From assembly GCF_000702585.1 (NCBI RefSeq), contig NZ_JNIQ01000001.1:2485001-2549000 (forward strand): a stretch of 64,000 bases of DNA, given 5' to 3'. The notes under the pieces are model-generated. The model saw nothing but the letters and a program-made list of their open reading frames with translations. It made no database searches and was not told where the DNA came from. Source of the stretch: Exiguobacterium aurantiacum DSM 6208 (lineage in GTDB: Bacteria > Bacillota > Bacilli > Exiguobacteriales > Exiguobacteriaceae). Below are positions 1 through 9,324 of this stretch, piece by piece; position 1 is the first letter of the stretch, and each line of letters begins with the position of its first letter. The position numbers were made by a program, and so were the translations under genes.

Positions 1-438
1 GTGAAGCGGCAGTGACGCGTCGTTATCGACGTCACCGTTCTTCACGATGCCACAGTGGCCCGTCGACGTATATTCGCATAGGCACGTGTCGGCGACGACC
101 GTGAGTTCTGGCGCCCACGCTTTCACTTTGCGGATCGCTTCTTGGACGATGCCGTGGTCGTGATACGCTTCCGTACCTTCCGGGTCTTTATGTTCAGGCA
201 CACCGAACAAGATGACCGATTGGATGCCGAGGTCGACAATCTCTTTGATCTCGTCCTCGAGACGGTCGAGCGAGAAGTTGAAGACGCCAGGCATCGAGCT
301 GACTTCGCGTTTAATATTCGTCCCTTCGATGATGAAGAGCGGGTAAATCAAATCTTCTTTCCGAACATGGTTTTCACGTACGAGTGCACGCATCGACTTC
401 GATGAACGAAGGCGACGGTGACGGTCGAACTGGTTCAT
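1..438 (-). CDS. hemB: Delta-aminolevulinic acid dehydratase (porphobilinogen synthase), 5' part
   Basis: Condenses two 5-aminolevulinate molecules to porphobilinogen in the cytoplasm, the second committed step of haem synthesis. Only the first 146 codons are inside the window; the gene runs off the left edge. The translation starts [13 protein letters not shown], and further on shows LFGVPEHKD and the zinc-site region [14 protein letters not shown] with its three cysteines. The ATG at 438 is preceded by a GGGGAGGA ribosome site and overlaps the hemD stop as ATGA, so the two are translationally coupled. Family membership is clear by sequence and by operon position; the C-terminal lysine active site cannot be checked here. 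Confidence 0.95.
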   Translation of the reverse strand, partial: MNQFDRHRRLRSSKSMRALVRENHVRKEDLIYPLFIIEGTNIKREVSSMPGVFNFSLDRLEDEIKEIVDLGIQSVILFGVPEHKDPEGTEAYHDHGIVQEAIRKVKAWAPELTVVADTCLCEYTSTGHCGIVKNGDVDNDASLPLH

Positions 439-1100
439 GAAAAATCCTCCCCTACACACTGTATTAATGCATCCATAGTATAACATTCTGGTACCCGGAC
501 CGGTAACGTCGACACTTGTCGGACGGCGCGCTCGGTCACTTCACCGATGGCGTACCACGTCCCGTGGAAGCGCTCGAGATAAGGTGTGAGCGCGTGGACG
601 GCCGACGGACTGAGGACGAGGAGCACCTGGACTCGTCCGAGCGCCTCGGCTTCTGTCTCCGTCAGTTCACGACCGACCGTCTCATAGACGACCCAGTCGA
701 CGACGTGTCCGAGCTGTCCCATATGGTCCGTGTTCGCCAAGTCGCCCCGGGCGAACAAGACGGTCTCACCCGGTTTGACGACATGGGCCAAATCGTGGAA
801 CAACGCCTCGCCCGTATACGTCTTCGGCATGAGCGAGACGGTAAATCCAACGGCCTCGAGCGCTTGTTTCGTCTTCTCGCCGACAGCGGCGACCTGGACG
901 TCACGCGGGACATCCGACAGCGCTGGCACGGCGTTTTGACTCGTGACGACGAGCCAATCGAACGAGCGTGTCGGTAGTGGCGCATCGGTCAATCTCGTCT
1001 CGATGAGCGGGACGTGATGAACGGAAAGACCGCTCGCCTCGAGCGTGGCTCGTTGCGAAGCGGTCAATCGTTTTGTCCCTGTGTACCAGACGTCACACAT
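435..1100 (-). CDS. hemD: Uroporphyrinogen-III synthase
   Basis: Closes and inverts ring D of hydroxymethylbilane to make uroporphyrinogen III. The protein is about 221 residues, normal for this poorly conserved family. I place the start at the ATG at 1100 ([12 protein letters not shown]), which overlaps the end of hemC by 8 bases, rather than at the upstream in-frame start that would lie deeper in hemC. Visible family-like features are the LVVTSQNAV segment (about residues 50-60) and [13 protein letters not shown] near residue 160, which fit the two alternating HemD lobes. Sequence motifs are weak in this family, so the call leans on position between hemC and hemB. Confidence 0.88.
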   Translation of the reverse strand: MCDVWYTGTKRLTASQRATLEASGLSVHHVPLIETRLTDAPLPTRSFDWLVVTSQNAVPALSDVPRDVQVAAVGEKTKQALEAVGFTVSLMPKTYTGEALFHDLAHVVKPGETVLFARGDLANTDHMGQLGHVVDWVVYETVGRELTETEAEALGRVQVLLVLSPSAVHALTPYLERFHGTWYAIGEVTERAVRQVSTLPVRVPECYTMDALIQCVGEDFS

Positions 1101-2013
1101 TGACCGAGGCGAGAATCTCACGCCCGCCGCGACCAAGAAGGTCGTCTGCCACATCTTGACCGAGGGCGATCTCGTCTGTCGACGTCTTCGTCACCCGGAG
1201 CACTTCTTTTCCGTCGACCGAGGCGATGAGCCCGGTGAGCGTCACGTCGTACCCGTCGACCGTCGCATAACCGCCGACCGGTACGTGGCAGCTCCCTTCG
1301 ATCGCCTTCAAAAACGTCCGCTCCGCCGTCGCCGCTTTCGCTGTCACGTCGTCGTGGAGAAGTTGGAGGATCGCCGTCACTTCAGCGTCATCTTTCCGGC
1401 TCTCGATGGCGAGCACGCCTTGACCGACGGCCGGGACCATCATGTCGGCGTCAAGCGCCTCGAAGTCGACACGGTCCGTCCACCCCATCCGCTCAAGTCC
1501 GGCTTTGGCGAGCAAGATGGCGTTGAAGTTCTCGGTCTCGAGCTTCTTCAAGCGCGTATCGATGTTCCCGCGAATCCATTGGATCTCGAAGTCCGGGCGC
1601 GCCGCGAGCATTTGCGCCCCGCGACGGAGCGAGCTCGTTCCGATGACGGCACCTTGCGGGAGCGTCTCGAACGTGTAGCCGTTCTCACAGATGAGGACGT
1701 CACGCGCATCGACGCGCTTCGGCATACAGCTGATGTAAAGCTCTTCCGGCAACTCGGCCGGGACGTCTTTCATGCTGTGGACGGCGAAGTCGATGCCGCC
1801 TTCGAGCATCTGTTGTTGAATCTCTTTGACGAATAGACCTTTGCCGCCGACTTTAGATAATTGGACGTCGACGATTTGGTCACCTTTCGTCACGATTTCT
1901 TTGATCTCGAACTCGTTTTTCGCTCCGGCTTTCTTCAGTTGCTCGATAACCCATTTCGTCTGTGTCATCGCAAGTTGTGAACGGCGTGAGCCGACAATGA
2001 TTTTACGCATCAT
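1093..2013 (-). CDS. hemC: Hydroxymethylbilane synthase (porphobilinogen deaminase)
   Basis: Polymerises four porphobilinogen units to hydroxymethylbilane. The 306-residue length is typical. The protein opens MMRKIIVGSRRSQLAMTQT, and contains the cofactor-binding stretch GTSSLRRGAQ (about 125-134), the PAVGQG loop (about 194-199), and EGSCHVPVGG with Cys242, the expected attachment site of the dipyrromethane cofactor. Two adjacent ATGs (2013, 2010) follow an AAGGGGAT ribosome site; either could be used. It sits 51 bases after hemA with no hemX between them, unlike the Bacillus subtilis hemAXCDBL order. Same operon as hemA, hemD and hemB. Confidence 0.96.
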   Translation of the reverse strand: MMRKIIVGSRRSQLAMTQTKWVIEQLKKAGAKNEFEIKEIVTKGDQIVDVQLSKVGGKGLFVKEIQQQMLEGGIDFAVHSMKDVPAELPEELYISCMPKRVDARDVLICENGYTFETLPQGAVIGTSSLRRGAQMLAARPDFEIQWIRGNIDTRLKKLETENFNAILLAKAGLERMGWTDRVDFEALDADMMVPAVGQGVLAIESRKDDAEVTAILQLLHDDVTAKAATAERTFLKAIEGSCHVPVGGYATVDGYDVTLTGLIASVDGKEVLRVTKTSTDEIALGQDVADDLLGRGGREILASVNV

Positions 2014-2064
2014 ACTATCCCCTTCATAGAAAAAGGCGACGGACCTCGTCGCCTTAAGATTGTG

Positions 2065-3414
2065 TTAGCGCATCAATGCGCGAAGTGGTGCTTTCGCCGA
2101 AATGGCCTCGGTTTCTTCCATCTCGTGTTCCATCTCTGTTTCCGGTAACTCGACATCGAGCCCAAACGTTTCGACGAACTGCGCGATGCGCGTGTTCGCA
2201 TCCGGCTGGGCGGCGGCGTCTTTAATATAGTCGATCGGTTCACGAAGCATCTGATTGATGATTGACTTCATATGTTTGCCGATGACTTTTTTGTCCCGGT
2301 CCGACAGATGGTCGAGCTTGCGCTCGAGACTCTCCATCGTCTCTTCTTGAACGTTTAGCGCGCGGGCACGCAACTCGTTCATGATCGGCACGACGCCGAG
2401 CGTGACGAGCCATGTCTGGAACTCTTGGATCGCTTCGTCGATCTTCACTTCAATCTTTTCCGCTTCGACGAGGCGGGCCGCCAAGTTCTTATTGACGATG
2501 CCGTTCAAGTCATCCACATCAAACAAATGCACGCCCGGAAGCGCACGGACCGCTGGATCGATATCTCGCGGTACAGCAATGTCGATTAAAAGGAGCGGAC
2601 GTTCCCGGCGCAACAGTTGCGCCGCGGCCACATCATCATATTCGATGACGGCTTGTTTCGCGCCCGTCGAACTGATCAAAATGTCCGCGTCGAGCAGTCC
2701 GCAGGCGATTTCGCGAATCGAGTGGGCCCGGCCTTTGAACTTGTCGGCGACCGCTTTCGCCTTGCTCTCGGTCCGGTTGAAGACGGCGATTTGTTTCGCC
2801 CCGGCCTCGAACAAGTTGAGCGTCGTCAATTCGCCCGTCTCGCCGGCGCCGACGACGACGACTTGTTTGTCGTCAAGCGACGCGTACATCTCTTGCGCGA
2901 GCGTGACCGCCGCCGAGCTGACCGATACCGACATTTCCCCAATTTGTGTGTCCGTATGGGCGCGTTTGGCGAGCGTGACCGCTTCTTTGAACAATTTGTT
3001 GAACACCGTGCCGGTCGTGCCGTTCTCTTGGGCACGGAAGAAGCTCGATTTCACTTGTCCTAAAATCTGTGTTTCCCCAATGATCATCGAGTCGAGACCC
3101 GACGTGACGCGGAACAAGTGACGGATCGCCTCTTCCCCTTCACGAATCGACAAGTAAGGTGTGAACTGGTCCATCTCAAGGTCGAACCAATTCGCTAGAA
3201 AACGTTTTGTATAATAACGACCTGTGTGGAGCTGGTCGGTGACGACGTATAGCTCCGTCCGGTTACAAGTTGACAAAATAACCGATTCAAATATGCTTTT
3301 CTCTTCGCGAAGTGCAATCATCGCGTCCACGATTTCTTGCTCCCCAAACGAGAACTGCTCCCGAATCGCGACAGGGGCTGTCTTGTTATTTAGTCCAACG
3401 ACGACAATATGCAT
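2065..3414 (-). CDS. hemA: Glutamyl-tRNA reductase
   Basis: Reduces glutamyl-tRNA(Glu) to glutamate-1-semialdehyde with NADPH, the rate-setting first step of the C5 haem pathway. The protein is 449 residues from the ATG at 3414 (MHIVVVGLNNKTAPV). An upstream in-frame ATG at 3435 is less likely because its first codons contain the GAGGGG ribosome site. STCNRTELYVV holds the catalytic Cys50; VVVGAGETGELT near 186-197 is the NADPH-binding loop; the C-terminal third is the helical dimerisation domain. It is first in the hemACDB operon, with a probable promoter at 3480-3485. The last 20 or so residues are acidic and look lineage-specific. Confidence 0.96.
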   Translation of the reverse strand: MHIVVVGLNNKTAPVAIREQFSFGEQEIVDAMIALREEKSIFESVILSTCNRTELYVVTDQLHTGRYYTKRFLANWFDLEMDQFTPYLSIREGEEAIRHLFRVTSGLDSMIIGETQILGQVKSSFFRAQENGTTGTVFNKLFKEAVTLAKRAHTDTQIGEMSVSVSSAAVTLAQEMYASLDDKQVVVVGAGETGELTTLNLFEAGAKQIAVFNRTESKAKAVADKFKGRAHSIREIACGLLDADILISSTGAKQAVIEYDDVAAAQLLRRERPLLLIDIAVPRDIDPAVRALPGVHLFDVDDLNGIVNKNLAARLVEAEKIEVKIDEAIQEFQTWLVTLGVVPIMNELRARALNVQEETMESLERKLDHLSDRDKKVIGKHMKSIINQMLREPIDYIKDAAAQPDANTRIAQFVETFGLDVELPETEMEHEMEETEAISAKAPLRALMR

Positions 3415-3479
3415 GTACCTCTTCCCCTCATCCAAAATCCACCGACGGTTGTCTCTTCTATAATCAATCTCTACCGTAC

Positions 3480-3485
3480 ATTATA
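3480..3485 (-). promoter_or_regulatory. Probable sigma-A extended -10 for the hem operon
   Basis: On the minus strand the sequence reads TGTTATAATG, a perfect TATAAT with the TGn extension, about 66 bases upstream of the hemA ATG. No good -35 is visible at 17 bases, so it would depend on the extended -10. Confidence 0.5.
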
Positions 3486-3554
3486 ACAGTTCTTATCTGG
3501 TAACTATAATCTTCTGTTTGATTTTATTGAAATAAAATAAGAACTTTTTGTGAC

Positions 3555-3597
3555 GAAAAAAAGTAGAAACGGACAAAGATGCCATTTCTACTTTTTC
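3555..3597 (-). terminator. Intrinsic terminator after the AI-2E-family transporter gene
   Basis: A perfect 12-base stem, AAAAAGTAGAAA (3558-3569) with TTTCTACTTTTT (3585-3596), begins 3 bases after the stop codon at 3600 and is followed by a T tract on the minus strand. Confidence 0.8.
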
Positions 3598-3599
3598 AG

Positions 3600-4769
3600 T
3601 CATTTGAGTGTCGAAGAATCTGTGATGATCGTGCTTTCCTGTTTCTCTTCTTCCGCTTCCAAGTAATGCTTTTGCTCCCGCAGTTTGTAGATGCGGACGA
3701 TGTTTTGGACGACGACTTTCGCCACCGCATACGTCGGCACGGCGATGAGCATCCCGATGATACCGGCGAGGTTCCCAGCGACGAGCAAGACGATGATGAT
3801 CGTGAGCGGGTGCACTTTGAGCGACTTCCCTTGAATGAGCGGGGAAATGACGTTCGACTCGATCTGCTGCACGATGATGATGACGATGATGACCCAAACG
3901 GCCATGATCGGCTCTTGAATGAAGGCGACGACGACGGCCGGGGCAGCACCGAGGAACGGTCCGACGTACGGGATGATGTTCGTCACCATCATGAAGAGGG
4001 CGAGCAAGATCGCATAATCGACGCCGACGATCCAAAGCCCGATGAGCGATGTGATCCCGACGAAGAAGGCAACGAGAAGTTGCGCATGCACATAGTTTTT
4101 AACCGTCGTGTGCATGTCGTTCAAAATTTTACGAGTCTCTGACTCATAGCTCTTCGGCAACCACTTGACGATCGAGTCCGGAAGACGCTTTCCATCAAGC
4201 AACATGTAGATGAGCATGAACGGAATGACGACGATCGTGATGACAGCCGATGTGATAAATCCGACGAGACGGCCGACCGACGAGGCGACGTTTCCGAAGA
4301 TGTCTCCGAGGTACGCCGTGACGTTGTTCGTGAACTCCGTGAACATATCGTCGTTCTCGTTGACGAATCGTGACAAGAACTCATTTTCCATGAGCGAGTC
4401 ACGGACGGCGAAGATTTGCACTTGCAGCTCTTTCGCGATACTCGGTAATGCGTTCACAAGTGACGTCACCTGCTCAACGAGGAGCGGGCCGAGCACACTG
4501 AAGACGATTGTGATAATGAGCAGAAGCGACGTCAACGTGATGGCGACGGAGACGCCGCGTTTCCCGGAGCGCTTCTCCAAATAGTCGACGATGCCGACGA
4601 GAAAATAAAAGAATAGTCCAGCAAGAATGAGCGGTACGGTGACGAGTGCCAAAATGACTTTCACCGGTTCGAACACGAATGAGATCTGTGTCCCGACCCA
4701 GATGACCAGGAAGATCGTCAGCGCCCAAAATAAGGCGCGGTACCATTTACTTTCAAACATCATATGCAT
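3600..4769 (-). CDS. AI-2E family transporter (PerM/YdbI-like membrane protein)
   Basis: A 389-residue polytopic membrane protein of the AI-2E exporter/PerM superfamily. Members move diverse small molecules or ions; the substrate cannot be read from sequence. Hydrophobic segments lie near residues 11-30 and 35-60, then 72-95, and a cluster after residue 155. Family-like elements include the soluble loop between about 95 and 155, the LLDGKRLPDSIVKWLP region, and the C-terminal PYVGPFLGAAPA and QQIESNVISPLIQG motifs. Start at ATG 4769 follows GGTGG; ATGs 6 and 9 bases later are possible. It lies between engB and hemA, a position empty in Bacillus subtilis, and is flanked by terminators, so it is a single-gene unit. 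Confidence 0.85.
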   Translation of the reverse strand: MHMMFESKWYRALFWALTIFLVIWVGTQISFVFEPVKVILALVTVPLILAGLFFYFLVGIVDYLEKRSGKRGVSVAITLTSLLLIITIVFSVLGPLLVEQVTSLVNALPSIAKELQVQIFAVRDSLMENEFLSRFVNENDDMFTEFTNNVTAYLGDIFGNVASSVGRLVGFITSAVITIVVIPFMLIYMLLDGKRLPDSIVKWLPKSYESETRKILNDMHTTVKNYVHAQLLVAFFVGITSLIGLWIVGVDYAILLALFMMVTNIIPYVGPFLGAAPAVVVAFIQEPIMAVWVIIVIIIVQQIESNVISPLIQGKSLKVHPLTIIIVLLVAGNLAGIIGMLIAVPTYAVAKVVVQNIVRIYKLREQKHYLEAEEEKQESTIITDSSTLK

Positions 4770-4847
4770 CTTTCCACCCCGTTCAATATTCTCTTGTCCT
4801 GTATGTAGACAATTATACGATACTTACCCGCTGCGGTAACCCTGAAA

Positions 4848-4876
4848 ACAAAAAAGACGAGGGATTGCCTCGTCTT
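4848..4876 (-). terminator. Intrinsic terminator after engB
   Basis: Stem AAGACGAGG (4854-4862) pairs with CCTCGTCTT (4868-4876) and is followed on the minus strand by TTTTTGTTTT, directly after the engB stop at 4880. Confidence 0.85.
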
Positions 4877-4879
4877 CCA

Positions 4880-5476
4880 TCAATCGTCTTCGCGTGTCAA
4901 CAAATCATAGATCGCTTTCCACGCCTCGTCTTTTCCTTCTGCCGTCTCCGCCGAGAAGGCGATGAACCGGTCAGACGGGTCGAACTGGAGCTTCCGTTTA
5001 ACGGCCGCTTCATGTTTTTGACGTTGGCTCTTTTTGATTTTGTCGAGCTTTGTCGCGACGACGATGACCGGGATGTCGTAATGCTTCAAGAAGTTGTACA
5101 TCGTCACGTCGTCCCCTGTCGGCTCGTGACGGATGTCGACTAACAGCACGACGCCACGGAGCGCTTGTTGCGACGTCAAGTACTGCTCCATCATGACGCC
5201 CCACTTCTCGCGCTCGGTCTTCGACACTTTCGCGTAGCCGTAGCCCGGAACGTCGACGAACATGATCTCGTCGTTAATGTTGAAGAAGTTGAGCGTCTGC
5301 GTCTTCCCGGGCTTTGAAGACGTGCGGGCAAGCGCTTTACGCTGACAAATCTTGTTGATGAACGACGATTTCCCGACGTTCGAGCGGCCGGCAAGGGCGA
5401 CTTCCGGCAACTCGTGCACCGGATAATGGTCCGGTGCAACGGCGCTCGTAATAAATTCTGCTTTAGTGATTTTCAT
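4880..5476 (-). CDS. engB: Ribosome biogenesis GTP-binding protein EngB/YsxC
   Basis: A 198-residue TRAFAC-class GTPase needed for late assembly of the 50S ribosomal subunit in Bacillota. Motifs are in order: G1 GRSNVGKSS (30-38), the switch region with KPGKT (56-60), G3 DVPGYG (75-80) and G4 TKLD (142-145). The ATG at 5476 directly abuts the lon stop codon, and its ribosome site GGAGG lies inside the last codons of lon, so it is translationally coupled. The lon-engB pairing matches the lonA-ysxC order of Bacillus subtilis. Confidence 0.97.
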   Translation of the reverse strand: MKITKAEFITSAVAPDHYPVHELPEVALAGRSNVGKSSFINKICQRKALARTSSKPGKTQTLNFFNINDEIMFVDVPGYGYAKVSKTEREKWGVMMEQYLTSQQALRGVVLLVDIRHEPTGDDVTMYNFLKHYDIPVIVVATKLDKIKKSQRQKHEAAVKRKLQFDPSDRFIAFSAETAEGKDEAWKAIYDLLTREDD

Positions 5477-7777
5477 TTAATTTCCTCCAAATGCTACTTC
5501 TAGTACTTCATCGAGCATCGTCACAGGCACGAACGTCAATTTCTCACGGACCGTGTCTTGAATGTCATCGATGTCACGTTCATTGTCTTTCGGGATGATG
5601 ATCGTCGTGAGCCCGGCTCGGTGTGCGGCAAGTGCTTTCTCTTTCAAGCCGCCGATCGGCAAGACGCGGCCGCGAAGGGTGATCTCACCGGTCATACCGA
5701 TGTCGCGGCGGACTTTCTTCCCGGTCAGTGCCGAGATGAGGGCCGTCGCGATCGTAATACCGGCCGACGGTCCGTCTTTCGGGACAGCACCTTCTGGCAC
5801 GTGAATGTGGACGTCTTGCCGTTCATAGAACGACGGGTCGATGCCGAACCGTTCGGCGTTGGCGCGAACGTAACTGTACGCCGTCTGGGCCGACTCTTGC
5901 ATGACGTCTCCGAGTTTCCCCGTCAACTGCAACTTGCCTTTACCCGGCGCGAGCGCGACCTCGATCGTGAGCGTGTCGCCGCCGAACGCCGTGTAGGCGA
6001 GGCCCGTGACGGCACCGATCGAGTCTTCCGTCTCTCCTTTTCCGTAACGGTACTTCGGTTTCCCGAGGTAATCGCCGAGACTCTTCAAGGAGACGGTGAC
6101 GCGTTTTTTCTCACCGATGGCGATTTGTTTCGCCGCTTTCCGGCAGAGCGATCCGATGACGCGTTCTAAGTTACGGACACCGGCCTCGCGTGTATAACGA
6201 CGGACGACCTCGTAGAGCGCGTCTTCTTTGATCGTCAGTTGGCTCTTTTTCAAGCCGTGTTCTTTATACTGTTTCGGGATCAAATGGCGTTTCGCGATCT
6301 CGACTTTCTCGAGCTCCGTGTAACCGCCGATTTGAATGAGCTCCATCCGGTCGAGGAGCGGTGCCGGGATTTGCGACACGTCGTTCGCCGTTGCGATAAA
6401 GAGGACGTTCGACAAGTCGAACGGCTCTTCGATGTAATGATCGGAGAACGAGACGTTCTGTTCCGGGTCGAGCACTTCGAGCATGGCCGACGCCGGGTCA
6501 CCCCGGAAGTCAGACGCCATCTTGTCGATCTCATCGAGCAAGAACACGGGGTTTTTACTCTCGGCTTGCTTCAGACCACGGATGATGCGACCTGGCATCG
6601 CCCCGATATACGTCCGGCGGTGCCCGCGAATCTCGGCTTCGTCACGCACCCCGCCGAGCGAGACGCGGACGAAATGGCGTTCGAGCGCCGAAGCGATTGA
6701 ACGGGCGAGCGACGTCTTCCCAACCCCTGGAGGTCCGGCGAGACAAAGGATCGGTCCGCGCAGCGAGTTCGTCAATTGACGGACGGCCAAATATTCGAGG
6801 ATGCGGTCCTTCACCGATTCGAGTCCGTAATGGTCATCATCGAGCACGTCGGCCGCATGTTTGACGTCTAGTTTATCCTCGGTCTCGATGCCCCACGGCA
6901 GTGAGGCGACCCAGTCGAGGTAGTTGCGGATGACAGCGTACTCCGGTGACGTCGCCGGGACGACGTTCAACCGCTCGGCTTCCCGCATGACGTTTTTCCG
7001 TGTCGTCTCGGGCAATTCGAGCGCCTCGAGCTTCTCGCGGAGACGGTTCGGCTCCGAGTCTTGCGACTGGTCCCCGAGCTCTTGTTGGATCGTCTTCATC
7101 TGTTCGCGCAAGTAATATTCTTTTTGCGCCTGCTCGATCGTCTTTTTCGTCCGCTCGCGCAGCTCTTGCTCGAGCTCGATGATCTCGACTTCGTGCGTCA
7201 TGATCTCGAGCAGCTCCAAGCCACGCTTGACGGCGTCCGGTTCTTCGAGCATCGCCTGGCGCAGATCGACATCGATGTCGAGTTTCGAGGAGATGTAGTC
7301 GGTGAGTGACTCGAGCCGCTCGTACATCTCGAAACGGCGCCGCTCATCCGGCGACAACCCTTTGATCGACCCGACGAGTTTGCCGAACTGTTCTTTGAGC
7401 AGGCGGACGAGTGCCGTCCGTTCGACTTCTTCGCCTTCGACGAGTTCGAGCGGTTCGACTTCAGCGAACCAACCGTCTTTCGTCTCTTCGATCGACGTGA
7501 TCGTGACGCGTTCTTTCCCGACGAGACGGACGCGGACCGTCTCGTTCGACAGCTCGCTCATCTTGGCGATGTGGACGCGCGTCCCGATCGCGTATAAGTC
7601 CTCCGGTTCAGGAGCTTCTTTTCCTGTCTCTTTTTGTGTCACGACTATCAAATCTGTCTCATTTTCCTTTGCGGCGAGGAGTGCCCGTAACGACAGCGGA
7701 CGCCCGACATCGATCGTCACGCCGATCAGCGGATAGACCACGACGCCACGCAAAGGAAGGATTGGTAATTGTTCCAT
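5477..7777 (-). CDS. lon: ATP-dependent protease La (LonA type)
   Basis: Hexameric cytoplasmic AAA+ serine protease that degrades misfolded and regulatory proteins. The 766-residue length is typical of LonA. Domain order: N-terminal substrate domain (about 1-200), coiled-coil (about 200-240), AAA+ module with Walker A GPPGVGKT (348-355) and Walker B VFLLDEID (about 411-418), and a C-terminal protease domain with catalytic Ser671 in PKDGPSAG and Lys714 in GGLKEK. Start [11 protein letters not shown] at 7777 follows a clear GGAGG. The membrane-anchored paralogue lonB, which sits beside lonA in Bacillus subtilis, is not present between clpX and lon. Confidence 0.97.
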   Translation of the reverse strand: MEQLPILPLRGVVVYPLIGVTIDVGRPLSLRALLAAKENETDLIVVTQKETGKEAPEPEDLYAIGTRVHIAKMSELSNETVRVRLVGKERVTITSIEETKDGWFAEVEPLELVEGEEVERTALVRLLKEQFGKLVGSIKGLSPDERRRFEMYERLESLTDYISSKLDIDVDLRQAMLEEPDAVKRGLELLEIMTHEVEIIELEQELRERTKKTIEQAQKEYYLREQMKTIQQELGDQSQDSEPNRLREKLEALELPETTRKNVMREAERLNVVPATSPEYAVIRNYLDWVASLPWGIETEDKLDVKHAADVLDDDHYGLESVKDRILEYLAVRQLTNSLRGPILCLAGPPGVGKTSLARSIASALERHFVRVSLGGVRDEAEIRGHRRTYIGAMPGRIIRGLKQAESKNPVFLLDEIDKMASDFRGDPASAMLEVLDPEQNVSFSDHYIEEPFDLSNVLFIATANDVSQIPAPLLDRMELIQIGGYTELEKVEIAKRHLIPKQYKEHGLKKSQLTIKEDALYEVVRRYTREAGVRNLERVIGSLCRKAAKQIAIGEKKRVTVSLKSLGDYLGKPKYRYGKGETEDSIGAVTGLAYTAFGGDTLTIEVALAPGKGKLQLTGKLGDVMQESAQTAYSYVRANAERFGIDPSFYERQDVHIHVPEGAVPKDGPSAGITIATALISALTGKKVRRDIGMTGEITLRGRVLPIGGLKEKALAAHRAGLTTIIIPKDNERDIDDIQDTVREKLTFVPVTMLDEVLEVAFGGN

Positions 7778-7792
7778 AACAACGCCTCCTGT

Positions 7793-7835
7793 GCAAAAAG
7801 GCTCAAAACCCGGATGTGCCGAGTGTTTGAGCCTT
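7793..7835 (-). terminator. Intrinsic terminator between clpX and lon
   Basis: AAGGCTCAAA (7798-7807) pairs with TTTGAGCCTT (7826-7835), and a T run follows on the minus strand. It lies 13 bases after the clpX stop, separating clpX from lon. Confidence 0.85.
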
Positions 7836-7847
7836 CTTCGTTAAAAA

Positions 7848-9116
7848 TTATGCTGTCTCTTTGTTGTCGCCTGTCTGTTCGACAGTACCATCGCGAAGGA
7901 CGTATTTCGGACCGGCAAGACCCGTAATCGTTTCATCCGTGATGATGACTTTCTCGATATCGTCGCGCGATGGGACAGTGAACATCACATCGAGCATCAT
8001 TTCTTCGATAATCGAGCGGAGACCGCGTGCGCCAGTCTTACGTTTGATCGCAAGTTTGGCAATTTCAATCAACGCCTCATCGGTGAACGTGAGTTCGACG
8101 TCGTCAAGTTCGAGCATTTTCTCGTACTGACGAACGAGTGCGTTTTTCGGCTTCGTCAAGATCTCGACGAGCGCTTCTTCATCGAGCGTCGTGAGCGTCG
8201 CCATGACCGGCAGACGCCCGATAAATTCAGGGATTAATCCGAATTTTTGAAGGTCTTCCGGCAATGCGCGGGCGAGCAAGTCTTCTTGCGTCAACTCGCG
8301 GTTCTCTTGGTCGTTCCCGAAACCGATGACTTTTTTACCGATACGGCGTTTGACGACCGCTTCGATACCGGCGAACGCGCCGCCGACGATGAACAAGATG
8401 TTCGTCGTATCGATTTGGATGAACTCTTGATGCGGATGCTTCCGTCCACCTTGTGGTGGGACGCTCGCAGTCGTTCCTTCAAGAATTTTGAGCAACGCTT
8501 GTTGGACACCTTCACCTGACACGTCGCGCGTGATCGATGGGTTTTCCGACTTGCGGGCAATCTTATCGATCTCATCGATATAGATGATCCCTTTTTCAGC
8601 CTTCTCGACATCGTAGTCAGCCGACTGGATCAGCTTGAGCAAGATGTTCTCGACGTCTTCGCCGACGTAACCGGCTTCCGTCAAGCTCGTCGCGTCCGCG
8701 ATTGCGAACGGGACGTTCAAGACGCGAGCCATCGTTTGAGCGAGAAGCGTCTTACCGCTACCAGTTGGTCCGATCATGACGATGTTCGACTTCGAAAGTT
8801 CGACATCATCAGAGCGGCCACCGGCGTTGATGCGTTTATAGTGGTTATAGACAGCTACCGAAAGCGCACGTTTCGCCCGATCTTGTCCGATGACGTACTC
8901 GTCAAGGATGTTACGGATTTCTTGTGGTTTTGGAATGTCTTTGAATTCGACTTCCTCTTCGACACCGAGCTCTTCCTCGACGATCTCGTTGCAAAGCTCG
9001 ATACATTCGTCACAAATGTATACGCCAGGACCGGCGACTAGTTTACGGACTTGTTCTTGCGATTTCCCGCAAAACGAGCACTTGAGTTGCCCCTTTTCCT
9101 CGTTAAATTTGAACAT
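7848..9116 (-). CDS. clpX: ATP-dependent Clp protease ATP-binding subunit ClpX
   Basis: AAA+ unfoldase that feeds substrates to ClpP. The protein is 422 residues from the ATG at 9116 ([13 protein letters not shown]); an in-frame GTG 9 bases upstream is less likely because it overlaps the AAGGGG ribosome site. It has the N-terminal zinc-binding C4 domain (CSFCGKSQ and CDECIELC, about 10-37), Walker A GPTGSGKT (about residue 115), Walker [10 protein letters not shown], the GYVGEDVE pore region, and the RIGKK pore loop. A sigma-A promoter lies about 110 bases upstream, and a terminator follows, so it can be transcribed alone. Confidence 0.98.
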   Translation of the reverse strand: MFKFNEEKGQLKCSFCGKSQEQVRKLVAGPGVYICDECIELCNEIVEEELGVEEEVEFKDIPKPQEIRNILDEYVIGQDRAKRALSVAVYNHYKRINAGGRSDDVELSKSNIVMIGPTGSGKTLLAQTMARVLNVPFAIADATSLTEAGYVGEDVENILLKLIQSADYDVEKAEKGIIYIDEIDKIARKSENPSITRDVSGEGVQQALLKILEGTTASVPPQGGRKHPHQEFIQIDTTNILFIVGGAFAGIEAVVKRRIGKKVIGFGNDQENRELTQEDLLARALPEDLQKFGLIPEFIGRLPVMATLTTLDEEALVEILTKPKNALVRQYEKMLELDDVELTFTDEALIEIAKLAIKRKTGARGLRSIIEEMMLDVMFTVPSRDDIEKVIITDETITGLAGPKYVLRDGTVEQTGDNKETA

Positions 9117-9226
9117 TCGGTACACCCCTTCTAAATGGAAATGGATGTAAGTGCGATAAATCGCCTATTTGTATTTTCAGGTGCTCTCGCACCGTGAAAA
9201 GACATTTACATCTCTGCGTTGCAATA

Positions 9227-9255
9227 ATTGTAGCATGAACAAATCACTTCATCAA
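9227..9255 (-). promoter_or_regulatory. Sigma-A promoter for clpX
   Basis: Minus strand TTGATG (9250-9255), a 17-base spacer, then TACAAT (9227-9232) with a TGC extension before the -10. It lies about 110 bases upstream of the clpX start, in a leader that contains short dyads (GGTGC/GCACC) of unknown meaning. Confidence 0.75.
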
Positions 9256-9283
9256 AGATAAACACATACAAAGTGTCATGACG

Positions 9284-9316
9284 AAAAAAAGGACGACTGC
9301 GCGGCAGTCGTCCTTT
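9284..9316 (-). terminator. Intrinsic terminator after tig
   Basis: Stem AAAGGACGACTGC (9288-9300), loop gcg, GCAGTCGTCCTTT (9304-9316), followed by a T-rich tract on the minus strand, just after the tig stop at 9325. Confidence 0.9.
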
Positions 9317-9324
9317 CAATCCAA